Shown: positions 20,618 to 34,284, counted from the first letter of the stretch. The stretch is 64,000 nucleotides of DNA from Alisma plantago-aquatica (GCA_963693085.1 OY856412.1:344301457-344365456); one strand, 5' to 3'. The notes: generated by a model not told the origin, from the letters alone. Translations and numbers: made by a program.

Positions 20618-22592
20618 CCTACAAGGATTTGACCTCTACAAGTCTGATATGGTGATTGCAAGCTTTGATCTACAACAATCTTGAAACATTATTGGTATGC
20701 AAGAGGTTTTGTAGTTGGAAACAACTTCCTTCAACACCAAGTCGTCCTCTATAGATTCAAACAATCTTAAACATTTCTATGATTTAAGAAATTCCATATA
20801 TTTAGGCATGGCTACAAAAAAATCCTTCTACACATTTTGTCGTTGACTTTGTCCTCCTACTAGTTGCATTGACTCAAAAAAATCATCAAACTACCCCAAA
20901 ATTTTGGATTTCACAAAAAAGCTCCCCTCAACCTCACAATGTAGGCTTTCACCACACTATAGCCTAATACAACCCAAGAATGGATTGCCTTAATCATTGT
21001 CTACACAAATCAAACATCAAATAGGGTGCAGTGATACAAATTAGTTTGTTTTGACCTAGTCGTAACTCACATCAACTTCATTAAGCACTTGTAGCATTCA
21101 AACTTGTTCTACTTTGACCATCCTATGAGGTTGAAGTACCTAACCTAAACATGATCCAAACATACAAATTTTCCCCACTATATCAATTGGTGTAATACAC
21201 AAGGTATATTTGCTTTGAATTTTTCAAATTTCATGAAAATTTTAACTAAAAAATCCCACACATAGTTTAAAAGATATATATAGTTATCAAGAAAAAACAA
21301 CATTATTCTTATTAATGTAGGTTAGTCAAAAATAAATCAAATAATTAGGGATAAGAAAATACATCAAAATCATACCAAGGGATCAAATATCATGACTCAT
21401 ATCTCACAATAAGATTTCATACACAAAATTCTAAATAATATGGAGTACAACAAGATCATCTTCACTTCCAACCTTTAAGTGACCTCCTTAACACCATGAT
21501 CATTGCAAAAGATCTCAAATGATGCTACCTCCACGTCTTCAAATTATGTATCCACTTGTTATTTATCTCCATGGGTCCTTCTTCTCATGTATATTTCACT
21601 CCTAGTAGAACTTGAACTGGCTATACGGTTATGTATGTGGATGACATGTCCTCACTATGGAAACATTTTAAAAGTTATGAAATTTACTCAACTCAAATAC
21701 AAACTCAAACTTCAGAAAAAGGACTTGGGTTTTTCTGAAAACCAAACCTATGCATTTCTACATAATGGGGTAGTATCTTGGGGACTAAACTCATATATTT
21801 GTGATAAAGGAGAAGAGAAATTTGTGTACTTGTAATATCCATGCCCACCGACCAATGTTGTAGTAGGGATTCAAGGGTGATGATTGTCCCAAAGACCACT
21901 ACTGGCCTCAGATGTGTGATTTTTGTTTCTTATGCACAACCTCATTCAACTTCTCGATAGGTCACCCATCCTGGCACTATTCCAAGACTAGAACGGTTAA
22001 CAACAATGTACCTATTGATGGGCTACTTTATATAGAAATGCACCTTACAGATATCAGTGGTCTAATCATTTGTTTTAATATAATTTGATTTGAGACCTCG
22101 AATCCATGTATGTTATAGTCTACTCCAGTGAGATTCTTGATGTCCCCATCAAGGCTCAACTACATGTACTCATGATATCTTCCCCATATTAGTAAAGACA
22201 CATAATGGCCCATGTACACTTAGCTCCCATTAACGAGTAACATTGTAAGGGTGTCTCCTTCAACACATATAGACTTTTCTCACATGCATACACTATATAG
22301 TTCATGAATGAAATGTCACATGCTCATGTGGGCCTCAATTACTGGACAAAAACTAGCTTTGACACCATTTCTATTGTCTCATCTCACATCCAAAGTCTCT
22401 AGTCTAGTTAAATGAATGAGAATTGCTCAACAAACCACACTAACCTTAAATGAACACTTTTTCCTTAGAAATGCAAAGATAAGGCAAAACTTTTCAACAT
22501 ATCATCCATCCTAATACTACTTGAGCACACTTTACTATGGACTTCCTATTGATGGTACATTTAAGAAGAAGGTAGACCCTAGTAATATGGGT
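20618..22592. other. Unassigned region with a possible copia RT scrap
   Basis: Mostly AT-rich sequence with no defined element. Codons at 21631-21648 read MYVDDM, the hallmark of Ty1-copia reverse transcriptase (YVDD). About 70 bases on, the same broad region could encode a KKDLGF segment like the one that follows YVDD in copia. Frames are broken and surrounding similarity is weak, so I do not annotate a gene. The last three bases before 22596 (AGT) are the TSD of CACTA element 2. Confidence 0.3.
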
Positions 22593-22617
22593 AGTCACTA
22601 GTACATAACCAACCTTT

Positions 22618-23110
22618 GGTGTCGGTTATTTAAGGCCTTTGGAGACGGTTAAAAAGCAACACATATGTGGGCGACGCTAAAAGGTGAACCCTTAGACGTC
22701 GGTTTGAAAACTGATGCCAAAGTCCTTCATGCTACCCAAAACATGCCAGCAGGGGCACTATAGGCGTTGGTTATTAGTGGGGAAACTGATGCCAGAACCC
22801 TTCGTGCCACAAAAAGGCCGCCAGTAGGGGCACTATAGGCGTCAGTTATTAGTAGGGAAACTGACGCCCAAACCCTACGCGCCACAAAAAGGGCGCCATC
22901 TAGGCACGATAGGCATCAGTTTCTTAGTAATAACCGATGCCATATCCCCTGCCACCACGATCGTGCTACCCAGCATGACCGTGGTACCTGGCCACATTAG
23001 GTGTCAGTTTTATGGATAACCGACGCCAGAAGGGGATAAATACGTCAGTTTTACACTAACAACCGACACCTATGTGTTTTGTTGTCAGTTTTACACAAAT
23101 AACTGACGCC
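22618..23110. repeat. Left subterminal repeats of CACTA element 2
   Basis: Degenerate GGCGTCGGTT/AACCGACGCC pairs remain, many now GGCGTCAGTT or ACTGACGCC. The spacers keep the 'gccacaaaaagg.cgcca' words that match the large arms of element 1's left cluster. Confidence 0.8.
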
Positions 23111-23134
23111 TGTGTTCGGATTTTTTTTCTTATT

Positions 23135-23248
23135 AGTTTGCAGGCATGTTGTATGGCTGGTGAGCAGGATGCTGAACCTACAGTTTAGTTATGAACTACA
23201 GGTTTACGACATCCATTGATATCAGCCAACAACAGGCCACAAACCTAC
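23135..23248. terminator. Conserved inverted repeat beyond the Ulp1-type gene, element 2 copy
   Basis: This matches 6205-6318 of element 1: 'tttgcaggca' on the left, 'caacaggccacaaacc' on the right, and an inner arm pair around 'cagtttagttatgaactaca'. Its function is unproven. Retention in both elements is the main evidence. Confidence 0.35.
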
Positions 23249-23283
23249 AAAATTAACAAGATTCAACTTCACACATTTAGCAA

Positions 23284-23456
23284 TCTACAATTCCTTTCAA
23301 TTTTCACATTCTTACATGTTGAAACATTCATGTAGCAACCTGTAGTTCCTTTCATTTTCACATTCACACATGTAGAAACATTCAGACACATGTAGAAATA
23401 TTCATGTAGCAACTTGCAGTTCCATTCATTTTCACATTCACACATGTATTAACATT
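23284..23456. repeat. Short tandem repeat in the 3' region of CACTA element 2
   Basis: A unit of about 65 bp containing 'ttcattttcacattcacaca' and 'gaaacattcatgtagcaac' occurs about two and a half times. Element 1 has only a single related stretch at 6340-6430, so this is expansion specific to element 2, downstream of the stop codon of the leftward gene. Confidence 0.7.
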
Positions 23457-23458
23457 CT

Positions 23459-26400
23459 TTAGTCAGTATCGCATTCGACATCCCAATTATATTTGAAAAC
23501 CCCCACTACTTGTATGGCTTTTGCCCATTCTTCTCTTACATCATTTAAGTCTACCGTCCTATAGGGAGCATGTACATCTAATAAGGCCTCACCTGTAGTG
23601 GGGTCAATTTTAAACACATGCAAAGTGAATGATGTATATATATAATTAATAATATACAAATAAGATTGATATATTTCATATTATCTAATGATACTATATA
23701 CAATAACTCATATATGGTATTAATGTCCACTGCGGTATGTTTGATAATCATGCGCATAAATCACATCACATAGTATGCACATGCCCAACCGTTGTCTTGT
23801 GTAGCACACTATCAATTGAAACATACAAAATATTAAAAAATACAACTAAGCACAGTTCACATAAATAATATATACATTGGAGTCAGGAACTTACTTCCAC
23901 ATTCTCCCAAATTATTGGCTGGTTCTTTTTCCTGGGGTACATGTTAATGTAACATAGTAAATTACATAATAAAATAGTAATGTAATAACAGATGTTAATG
24001 GATATCAAAATGAAATATTTCTCACCAAAATAATGTCATTTTCATTGTGTATCCATATGTTGGATTCAATTTAGTCCCCTTAGGATCTAGATAATAGACA
24101 GTGAATGTCCCGGGGATAATAACTAGTAACTCCCAATGCCTACCCCTAGAGGTAAAAAAGTTAAAAATTAATAACTCGAAATCCACAATAAAAACATAAT
24201 TTTCTTGAGTCCAAATTATAAGCAAAGTAAACTTACTCCACATTGAATGGAGCTATTATCACCGTCTTCTTATTTTGACAAAAGTTTGTAAAAGCATCAC
24301 ATCAGTATTGTTGAACTGACGAAGGGTCTTTAGCTACTAGACTAATCAAAGATGGAATAAAAAATCCTACATGTTCAAATGAAAAGTCTACACATATCTT
24401 GTCTAAGTAGCTGCAAAACATGTATTACATATGCATTAATATATAAGAAACCAGATCACAAGATCATGCACAAGGTATATGGATGTATAAACAAGATCCC
24501 ACCTTATCCATAGCTCTTTCATAGACGTATTCAGCCAATCATAGCCAAACAACTCCAAAATATCTTATATAAATAGTTTGTTTTTGTATGATTGACCTCC
24601 AGCATCTGCATCTATACAAAAAGTTATAGGGCAATTTATATCATGTTCGCCTAACCATACTACCATACTCCTACAATTAGGACCTAACGGGGTAGGTAGG
24701 TATTGTGGAACCCAACTTGGTAATGTAGGAGGTGGAGGTGGAGGCCTTGATGCTCTGGGTGTCTTTGTTTTAACCTGTATATATAATTTCAGATCAATTG
24801 ACCTCATATATACACACTAACAATTTAACGTAACATAAATTTACCATACTATTTCAGTATAGATGACATCCGCTTTCGGCCACAATATCACTCAGCCTTC
24901 TGCCTCACCAAGCGTTTCACAATATGGGTGGGCATATGGCAATAGAAGATCTATCCAATTGGGGAATATATGTAGCAGGCTCACACAAACCCAACCATCT
25001 GGTAATGGAGACCCATGAAACATTTCCCCTGGAAGGGGTGGGTAAGCCGACGCCTCTGCAACGACATATTCTTTACTTTTTATATGACATGGCTTCAACC
25101 CCTACAAATTTACGTAAAGAATGTTATATACATATATACATATCATCTTGAAAAGACTAGCTACTATGTCAAAAAAATATTTACAGCGGATGTGCTAGGT
25201 GGTGGGTCTACAAGATTACAACCAACCTCTGTAGTAGGAGTAGAGAGGGACGCCATAGGTACTATCTGAGTGGCAGTTAGAGATGCCTACCACTTCCTCA
25301 TTGCTTCATGGAGTGTCTTATCAACTGCTTCCTTGACTCTCTTATCAACTACTTCATTGACTCTCCTATCAACTATCTTATCTACCTATACATGGATGAA
25401 AGAAATGTTAGATTCTGATTATTGAATTCCATTTGACAATAACATTCTAAAAAAAGAATAGGTTACCTCTTCTTGTGAAATTCCTTCTTTTGGGACATGT
25501 TTGTGCAGGGATGGCCCAATGAATGCTTTGATGCCCACACCAGCACCTGCACCCCTAACACGTCCAAGATGCTCTGGGTTACCCAGAGCAACTGTCAATT
25601 CATTCATTGTGCCCTCAAGGATGAACTTGCCTTGTTACCTTAGCTCCCACTAATCTCCATCAACAGAAATTGGTAAGTAAGTAAACCCCACAAATAATCA
25701 ATATTTGAACGATTGCTCTAAGAGTTGTATTTTACCATTTTTGCAGTCGCCCCAACAGTTGCGGGATTCTTTATTTCTCCCTTCTTGTTTTGCCTCCCAG
25801 CTATCTAGACATCATGGTGAGGCAGAGGTGTGATACCTATAGTAGAGGACTCCTGAGTAGAAGTAGTATGAGCAGTACCCCCAATTTGTAGTCTTTGGCG
25901 AATGCCTTCATAGCCCTTTGGACCCATTGTGTGGTCATGCACATTCAGTGCACACCTTGCTCTTTGCGCCTCACCGATAGCCTAGTTAGTATGCACATTG
26001 ATTTGGCTAGTAACATTAAAGGTTAATCATGAATAGGTGAATACAATGTATATTAATTAAATAGGGAGTAACACCTAATACCCTGAATTCATCAGTTTTT
26101 CTTGAAGCAACAAACGCGTCCCATTCTTTTGTGTCTAGGAAATTCCACTGTTCAGTGGATGACTTCTTCCTCTTCTCACCATCTTTTATGTATTCTCGGG
26201 TGATATTTGTCCTATAGTTCCTTAGGAACCTCCCATAGTGTTTCATCACGCATTCACGATGCAGCTTTTCATCCAACGCAAATATACTCTGCAAAATAGA
26301 ATTTCTATTAACTAGTATCCAAAAAATTAGTAATCTACAAAATAGAATTGCAAATAATAATAACTCACACATAAATCCTTCCATTTTAAGTCTTTATTCC

Positions 26401-26818
26401 CCTTAGAAACTTTATGCCAAGAATCTATCTTACAACCACAATGGCTACGAGTAAGAAACCCAAGCTATGAAACAAACAAATTGTGATTCACTCCAATTGC
26501 ATTTCCTACATTATCAAAATCCACAACTAGTTTGGATCCATTGCCCCTTAGCATTGTTAACTTCTTCATCATAGTGATGCCCCTTCTCTTGTCAACTTTT
26601 TGGTACTTCTCATCAAGTGCCTCAAGTGCTTCAGAGGGTAGATGTGCATCATCAACCTAAAATTTGACAAAATAAACACACTTACATGATATAACTATAA
26701 ATGGACATATAGATAGAAATATATGATATATTTTTAAAACATACATTGTGAGGTGGCGCATTGGTATCCTCACCATGATCATCATGGACATCATGGTCAT
26801 CATGCCATGCTCAGCCAT
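23459..26818 (-). pseudogene. Ulp1/C48-type second CACTA gene, element 2 copy, heavily broken
   Basis: It is colinear with 6443-9893. Recognisable parts are the Transposase_24-like stretch (DEKLHRECVM...LRNYRTNI), the VALGNPEHLGRVRG segment, the HW...YYLDP part of the protease (His codon 24136-24138), and QDNGWAC (Cys 23779-23781). Lesions include an early frameshift just after the ATG (26816-26818), TAG stops in the Transposase_24 region, a TAA at 24565-24567 at the same residue as in element 1, and a TGA at 23761-23763 where element 1 has CGA, a typical CpG decay change. The donor after the WKDLC codons still reads GTGAGT. It cannot make a protein. Confidence 0.75.
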
Positions 26819-27002
26819 CTGAAAATTTCATTAAAAAATCAAACATTTGGCATTTGACATAACTAGAAGATAATGAAACATTGAAAAATGAAACATTGTA
26901 TAGTTCACATATACAAATGAAACATTGAAAAATGAAACATATAAAAAAATATAAAGATGCATGCCTCTAATATTGCGATCGTTTATCAATTAACAATCCT
27001 TC

Positions 27003-30000
27003 ATTGTGATCTCCGCGCACATACAATCATCATTAGCTTCAATATTTTGTGGTGTTGGCAACCCAACTGAGAATGGACTGGAGTCATCATACTTATCATA
27101 GTACTCTTCTTCATCTATACAATTTGCAATGAACTGTACTTTACCATGAACAACAACCGACCATTTATCATTTTCAGGATCATCGATTCAAAATACTTGT
27201 TTCACCTGTGATGCCAATATGAATGGTTCACTCTTCTCGCCAATCTTTTCAAAGTTCACTAAAGTGAAGCCCAATTAATCCACTATAACTCCTTTGGTGT
27301 TATCAACCCAATTACATTTGAAGAGCAGAATTCTGAAATCTATGTAGTCAAACTCCCATATGTCTTCAATGACACCGTAATATGACATTTTAGCTTCACA
27401 TGGACTCTTATACTTTGCATTTGCAAAAAGTATAGTCGACGCTTGAAGGGTGACCCCACCATTTTGGACGACACTCTTATCATCTTGGTGCTTTGTGTAA
27501 TATGTGAATCCATTAATGTCATACCCTTCATAAGACATAACATTCAATTTTGGTTTAAAGGCGAGGCATTTGATAGCTTCAGTAATATCATTTGGTGTTT
27601 GAGATAGTTGATGTAAGACTTTATCTTCAAACCACTTAATAAATGTCTTGTTATGCAGTCTAGCAAGCCACATTGAATGGCTCAAAGATATTGTTTCTTG
27701 ATGAAATTGGTATGTTCCTTGATATAAACACTCATTTCATCCATGTTGTGTAAAATATCCAAGTGACCTTGTTCCAACTGCTCACAGCTGATTACTTTCA
27801 ACCGTGATCCCAAATTCCTTTGCCAAATTGCTCCTCAATATTCTTGTCATTACCAGGAGTGTCATTACCACTCAGAAAGTCATTGCCAAAATCCATAACC
27901 TCTCTCGCCACATAACCCTCAATAATACTCCCTTCAGGCCGATAACGGTTTTGACCATCACTTTTAAAAATGCTCATGTATTATCCAAAGGGATACAACC
28001 AATGTAAGAAAACTGGTCCCAACATTTTCACTTCCCTAGTCAAGTGGACAACAAGATGTACCATGATATCAAAGAACGAAGGAGGGAAATACATCTCAAG
28101 TTGACATAGGGTAACAACCACTTCTCTTTTCAAAGTATCGAGAGTATCAGGGTCAATAACTTTGCTGTACAAACTGTTGAAAAAGAAACAAAGTTTGGTG
28201 ATTGCAAACCTTACATGCTTCGACAATATAGATCGAATTGCCACAAACAATATTTGTTGCATTAGAGTGTGACAATCATGAGATTTAAGACCTATCAACT
28301 TTAGATCTTTCATTGATACCAATCTACAGATGTTGGATGAGTAACCCTGTGGCACCTTAACATTTACCAAGCATTCACAAAAAGCTTTCTTCTCCTTTCT
28401 AGACAACGTGTAACAAGTGGGAGGTAAGCATGTTCTCCAATTTACCATTTCACATAATTCTATTAATTCTGACCTTATTCCCATTTCACATAAGCCCAGT
28501 CTGGATTTTATCCCATCTTTAGTCTTACCTGGTATATTCAACAGAGTACCAATGATGCTATCACAAACATTTTTCTCAATATGCATGACATCGATACATT
28601 TCCTGACTGCAAAGAACTCCAATAAGGAAGATCCCAAAATATTGACTTCTTCTTGAATAAAGATTTGTCACTCTATGTGGCCATAGTACATTGTGATCTC
28701 TTACCAAATTCATTGGCAAAGTCTTTTACTCTTTCATAAAAAACCTCCCATGGTATAAGTTTAGGTGCACTCCATTCCTCCTTCCATCCATTGAATGCTT
28801 TGCACTTCCTACGATACAAATGGAATTTTTGAAGAAACCTTTGATGACCAAGATATAAAGTCTTGCCGCCATGTTTTAGTCTTGTTGAATCAGTGTTCTC
28901 TTCACATATAGGACACACTTTAGCTCCTTCGATACTATATCCAGGCAAACTCCCATATGCTGGAAAGTCATTAATAGTGCAAAACAACATAGCATGCAAA
29001 CAAAATGTCTCTATTCGTGAAGCATCATAGGTCATCACACCTTCACTCCAGAGTTTGTTTAAGTCATCAATCAGAGGTTCAAGATAAACATCAATATCAT
29101 TTCCAGGTTGTTTAGGGCCCGATATCAACAACGACAATATAAAATACTTATTTTTCATACACAGCTAGGGAGGAAGATTGTATATAACAAGCATCACTGG
29201 CCAAGTGTTATGTTGGTTGCTCAATGTCCCGTACAGATTCATCCCATCTGTACAAAGCCCAAGTCTTAGATTCCTGACTTCTTCCCAAATTTAGGGTACA
29301 ATAGATCAACCTTCTTCCACTGTGGGGAATCAGACGCATGTCGTAGGATCCCATCATTATTTTTCTTAACATCTGCATGTCACCTCAAATTCTTCGCATC
29401 TATTGGATTGGAAAACAAGCATTGAAACTGTGATATTATAGGTAGATACCACATCTCCTTGGCAGGAGAACCAATTTTGGACTCCCCCGAAGTCGTCAAT
29501 TTATACCATGAGGCACCACATTTTGGACAATCTTTCAAATCCACATAGTCCTTTTGAAATAATACACAATCATTCGGGCATGCATGTATCTTCTTGGCCT
29601 CCATTCCCATTGATCACAACAATTTCTTTATGTGGTATGTTGAGATTGGCAGCTCGTTTCCTTCAGGAAGCATTTCTTTCAACAAAGACAACAATGATGT
29701 GAAGCTTTTGTCGCTTCATCTATTGTTAGCTTTCAGCTTATACAATCTCAACACAGTGCTAAGCTTCATAAACTTAGTACAACATGTGTATTACGGTATC
29801 CCAACATCATGCACAATGTTTCGAAACATGGTAGGTGGATTGGTTTTGGTGTGCTCTACCGCACAATTATCCAGCATCACATCAACAATGTCTACTGGAA
29901 CTAGTTTGTTCACATCTACGTCATCGAAGGCAATAACTTCTTCCACACAAGCACTGCTATCGACATCCACTAGTTTTGGGTTTGAAATCTCTCCATGCCA

Positions 30001-30222
30001 ATGCCATTCTGTATAGACTTGTACAATCCCATTGCACATGACATTACTTTTGATTTTGTCACCAGTGCTGACTTTCAAGTTGTTACCGCAATGCCTACAT
30101 GGACAGTAGAACCTATCTCCAAGTTGTTTCTTATGTTCCTCAGAAAATCTAATAAACTAATCAAGACCAGAAATAAACTCTGGGGTGTAGTGATTGTGAA
30201 TGGACATCCATGATCTATCCAT
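27003..30222 (-). pseudogene. TNP2-type CACTA transposase, element 2 copy, broken
   Basis: It is colinear with the transposase of element 1, from an ATG at 30220-30222 (MDRSWMSI). Open stretches cover the N-terminal Cys-rich domain, the TNP2 core (GMEAKKIHACPNDC), the middle region with GNDIDVYL intact, the DUF4218-like region, and most of the DUF4216-like region. Stops interrupt the N-terminus (TAG for CAG soon after SGLD), the core and the C-terminal third. It retains bases missing from element 1: the 17-bp segment near 28985, the Tyr codon after GNDIDV, the extra G near 28355, and CAA in place of element 1's terminal TAA. The two copies together show which lesions are private. Confidence 0.88.
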
Positions 30223-30344
30223 TCTATGATCAAAGAGAAAACAAGTATTTATTACAATAAGATTAGGGTCTAGGGTTTACATATTAGATTTTAAGCATGG
30301 TAAAAACTTTAGGGTTTAAGGTATTATATATAATTAATGGTTAA

Positions 30345-31115
30345 ACATCCTAAGTGAGATTAGGTGTTCAAGAACAGTCCTGAACCGGGGACTATCCAAG
30401 ATTTACCCATATTGAGTAAATCTTGGATGGGTTTCTAGGCCAACAAATGCATGTACTGTCATTCTTACATATAATAAATGTGTACCACCTATCCCATTCT
30501 TGAACACCTAATGTCACTAGTAAGTGTATATATGTATTGGGTTTTCAAGAAAATTTCGACAACATTTCCCCGTTGTTCCCCAAGTACATATGTACTTAGA
30601 GAACAAATGGGGAAATGCTACCAAATTTTCATGAAACCCAATACACATTATACACTTACATCCTAAGTGAGATTAGGTGTTCAAGAACAGTCCCAAACTG
30701 GGGAGTAAACAAGATTTACTCCTAATGAGTAAATCTTAGACAGGTTTCTAGGCCAACAAATACATGTGTTGTCATTCTTATATATCATAAATATGTACCA
30801 TATATCCCATTCTTGAACACCTAATCTCACTAGTAAGTGTATAATGTGTATTGGGTTTTCAAGAAAATTTCAGCAGCATTTCCCCACTGTTCTCCAAGTA
30901 CATATGTACTTAGAGAACGAACGGGGAAATGCTGCCAAAATTTTTTTGAAAACCCAATACACATTATACACTTACATCCTAAGTGAGATTAGGTGTTCAA
31001 GAATAGTCCCAAACTGGGGACTATCCAAGATTTACTCCTAATGAGTAAATCTTGGATGGATTTCTAGGCCAACAAATACATGTGGTGTCATTCTTATATA
31101 TAATAAATGTGTATA
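30345..31115. repeat. Hairpin array of CACTA element 2, unit about 313-316 bp
   Basis: Anchors 'acatcctaagtgagattagg' at 30345, 30658 and 30974 give spacings of 313 and 316 bp. Two full hairpins with the same core palindrome family (gtacatatgtac) lie at 30499-30685 and 30812-31001. The unit lacks a segment present in element 1 ('gaagccggactccatacaaacag' and adjoining bases), which explains the shorter period. As in element 1, the array lies directly upstream of the transposase ATG. Confidence 0.88.
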
Positions 31116-31589
31116 AACTACATGCAACATGGTTAATCATAATCTATAGAGCATTATTAAATAATAAATCAATATTTGAATAGTTTCAATAATGCAATAA
31201 TTCACAATGAAATGTTATAAACTACAGGCAACATGGTTAATCCCCACACTCTAGTAAATAGACTAACCTTAAATATAGTGATGTATAGACAGACTAACCT
31301 CATTGATAATATAGAAGGGGGTGGGGTGGGGCTGACCTTGGGCCCTTAGTTGATATTACATCCCCACACTCTACTACATATGCACAATTAAATAGGAACT
31401 TAGGACAAAGTCCATCACTAAGTTCCAAACTCAACATATATGAACAATTAGCATCAAATATAGGACAAAAGGGTAGATTAGAACCCTAATGTACTCAAAC
31501 ATGTATAAAAATTACTGATTTGAGAATTGGTCTAAGATCCAATGTTCTCATCCCTCACCCATTGCCCGCACCCTGAGGGTAGGGGGCCA

Positions 31590-31930
31590 GCCAATGGTTG
31601 TCGAGTACGAGCAGGGTACCTTAAGGGCAGAGGAAGAAGAGGACGAAAAAGGTACCTTCTCGGCGGCGACGGTGAACAGGAGTGCAGGAGCAGGAGTAGG
31701 GAGCGATGACTGGAGCGGCGAGCAAGAGAGTAGCCAGGCGGAGCAGCAAGTAGGCGAGCAGGCTAGTGGCTGGAGCAGCGAGTAGGAGAGCAGCGGCCGG
31801 AGTAGCGAGTTGCGGCAGGGGCAGCGAGTAGAGGACCAGCAAGCGGCGACAGAGGCGGCGAGCAGAGAAGCAACGAGCGGCGGTGAGTAGAGGAGTAGCG
31901 AGCGACGATGCGCAGAGGAATCACAGGACC
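31590..31930 (-). promoter_or_regulatory. GC-rich leader/control region of CACTA element 2
   Basis: It is dominated by 'gagcagcgagtag' and 'ggcggcgac' words and sits at the same place as 15789-16185 of element 1. Many CpGs have become TpG or CpA relative to element 1, as expected after long methylation. Frames on both strands are composition artefacts. Confidence 0.55.
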
Positions 31931-31989
31931 TAACCCTCTATCAGGAATGAAACAGAGAAAGGGGAAGAGTCTGGGTCGTGCGGGTGCTA

Positions 31990-32545
31990 TTAAGTTAACG
32001 AGAGGTGTCGATTATTAAAATAACCGACGCTTAAAATTATAGGCGTCGGTTACCACCAAAAAATCGATACTTTTGTTCATTGATAGTTATCAATTCCAAC
32101 TACAAAAACTGACGTCTATCTATATATGCTGACAAAAATAAATGTTCTTGAATTAAGACCAGAGTCGTCGGTTTCTGTAGAAAAACCAACGCCAAAGGGA
32201 GGTGAAAATTTTTGTAGTTAAGAACGTGAAAACACATCGACCTCGATTATTGTAAGATAACCGATGATAAAAATGGGCCAAATTTATGTCTCGCAGAAAA
32301 CCTTTAGGCGTCAGTTTCTATGTTAACAACTGACGATGTATATTAAATTTTGGAGGTAATTTTTTTCATTGGAAAATTTAGATTTGGCGGTCAATTTTAG
32401 GCATCAATTGCGTATTTAGGAACTGATGCTAAATAAAAAGAGATACCCATGTCTGGTCACTCTCCACATATAGATGTCGGTTTTTTTAATTAACCGACGC
32501 TGTAGGGTTTAGGCATCGATTTTTTATATACAACTGACGCTTGTA
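31990..32545. repeat. Right subterminal repeats of CACTA element 2
   Basis: Degenerate GCGTCGGTT/AACCGACGC pairs occur, for example near 32042-32050, 32470-32500 and 32512-32540. They are more eroded than in element 1. Confidence 0.75.
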
Positions 32546-34284
32546 AATGTGACGTTATAAGCCATTTTTGTAGTAGTGAGTCTAAAGATTCATTTTAAGA
32601 TGAAATTATCCAAGGCCTCAAGTCATGGGATGTTACCGTGTCTGAAGGCCAAAATCTCAAGGAGAGAGTAGGAGATACTAGCATGTCAACATTATGGACA
32701 TGCTTATCCATAGAGGCCATACCACCTTGAGTGTTCCCTACATTTTTTGGAATACATAAAGGACTTTGCAAATGTGTGAAAACTGAAGGATTATGTAAAA
32801 CGACCAATGGAAGGCCATTTGCTCCTCTTGCTATAGTAAGTACAACATCATTGCTCTGCAACTTTATTTCAGATTTGGATACATATGATAAAAAACCTAC
32901 TATAAAAAGCTAATGTCTTGTCAGTAGACAATAGAGAACACCAATATATACTTTATATCCATGTTTGTTAAAATGTTATGACTATTAGGGATCTACTTCA
33001 TGTGTTTACTGGTGAAGTGGTTTATATTTTTGTTGAACAATTTACATGTAAATCCTGCATACTAGGCCAAATGCTCATATATATGAAGAAGTACACATGG
33101 ATTATGCATTTTCCTAGTAAACACATGCAGTTCATGATCTTCTGAGAAACATGCAACTAAAGATTCTATTACTAAGTTGAGTACAGATCTTTCCCACATG
33201 CAATAGATGAGCTAACTTGATTGTCTATCTTTTCTATGTCTTGAGTATTGATCAATAGCCTTAAAACATTTTTTACAATGACAATCTTATTGCTTTATAT
33301 CTTACTATATATTTCATTCTTGATGCCAGAACTAAATATTTGACAAAACCAAAAATTCGTCCTTTATTCTATGTGTTTTACCTTATTTTTTTAGATTTAT
33401 TAGACAATATAGGACTTTAATTGTTTATAATTTAGTCTTTTTGTAATTTGTCCTTTTTCTAGTTTATATCATTAATTGGTGTATTTCTCTGGCTTATTGG
33501 AGAAGGAGGTAAGCCAACAATTTTACATTTGTCAAAATGGACATGAAAACTCATTAAGATATTGACTAAAATAAAAAGTGCAAAGAGACGAAAGATGAGG
33601 ATCCATGAGACTTTACTAAATCAAGGGACAATAAAATAATGGCGGAATGGAAAGAACAATGATATTGATTCTTAGATGCTATTTAATACAATACTTCATT
33701 GGGGTGAATCAGAAATGATATTGATAACAAAATGAGGGTAAAAGTACAAAAAGTATTTTCTTGTCTATTTCTTAAAATTTCCAATAGAAAATATTTACCA
33801 TAGTGCACCCAAGTGGATTCCTCCACGTTCACATTATACCGTGTCAAGGTCTATTCAGTTAAGATGATAATCATTGAGTTTCTGCTACCATTGATTGTGT
33901 ATGACCTTCGTGATGTGATTGGAATTATGGCTTGTTAGTATATCATCAGTTAATTTCATGCCTGCACGCACCATGCAGAAGAAGACCCCATGCACATACA
34001 TCGACCATCGCATGCTCGACAGTCAAAATTGACCATTTCTTAAGATGAACCTTTGTTGTACGTATTTCTTGATAGGTCACAACAACACACTATTGTCGAC
34101 CCAACACCATTGAACATCAACCATTGATCACTCAACCATCAAGCTCTTCCTCTCCATTATGTAGATCAATGACTATCTTGATACCCATACATTAGCCATT
34201 GATCTAGAACAAATAAATCATCCATCACCCATGTCGAGCCATCGAAGTACTCCATTCAAGGCCTATTGAGCAGCACCGATCGAC

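Larger units (their letters stand above)
22596..32578 (-). mobile_element. CACTA (En/Spm) DNA transposon, element 2, 9,983 bp, decayed
   Basis: It begins CACTAGTACATAA and ends TTTTTGTAGTAGTG, flanked by AGT on both sides (22593-22595 and 32579-32581). Internal order and orientation are the same as in element 1. The left terminus has mutated away from CACTACTACAG, subterminal GGCGTCGGTT repeats are eroded (often GGCATCAGTT, consistent with C-to-T decay of CpG), and both genes carry many stops and frameshifts. It is therefore an older insertion than element 1, and useful for reading the ancestral state of element 1's lesions. Confidence 0.93.

Noticed and set aside
21503..21835. 110-codon frame as a copia polymerase gene
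   Set aside because: Only the MYVDDM hexapeptide, found in that stretch, looks like RT. Surrounding residues do not support a domain and frames are broken.
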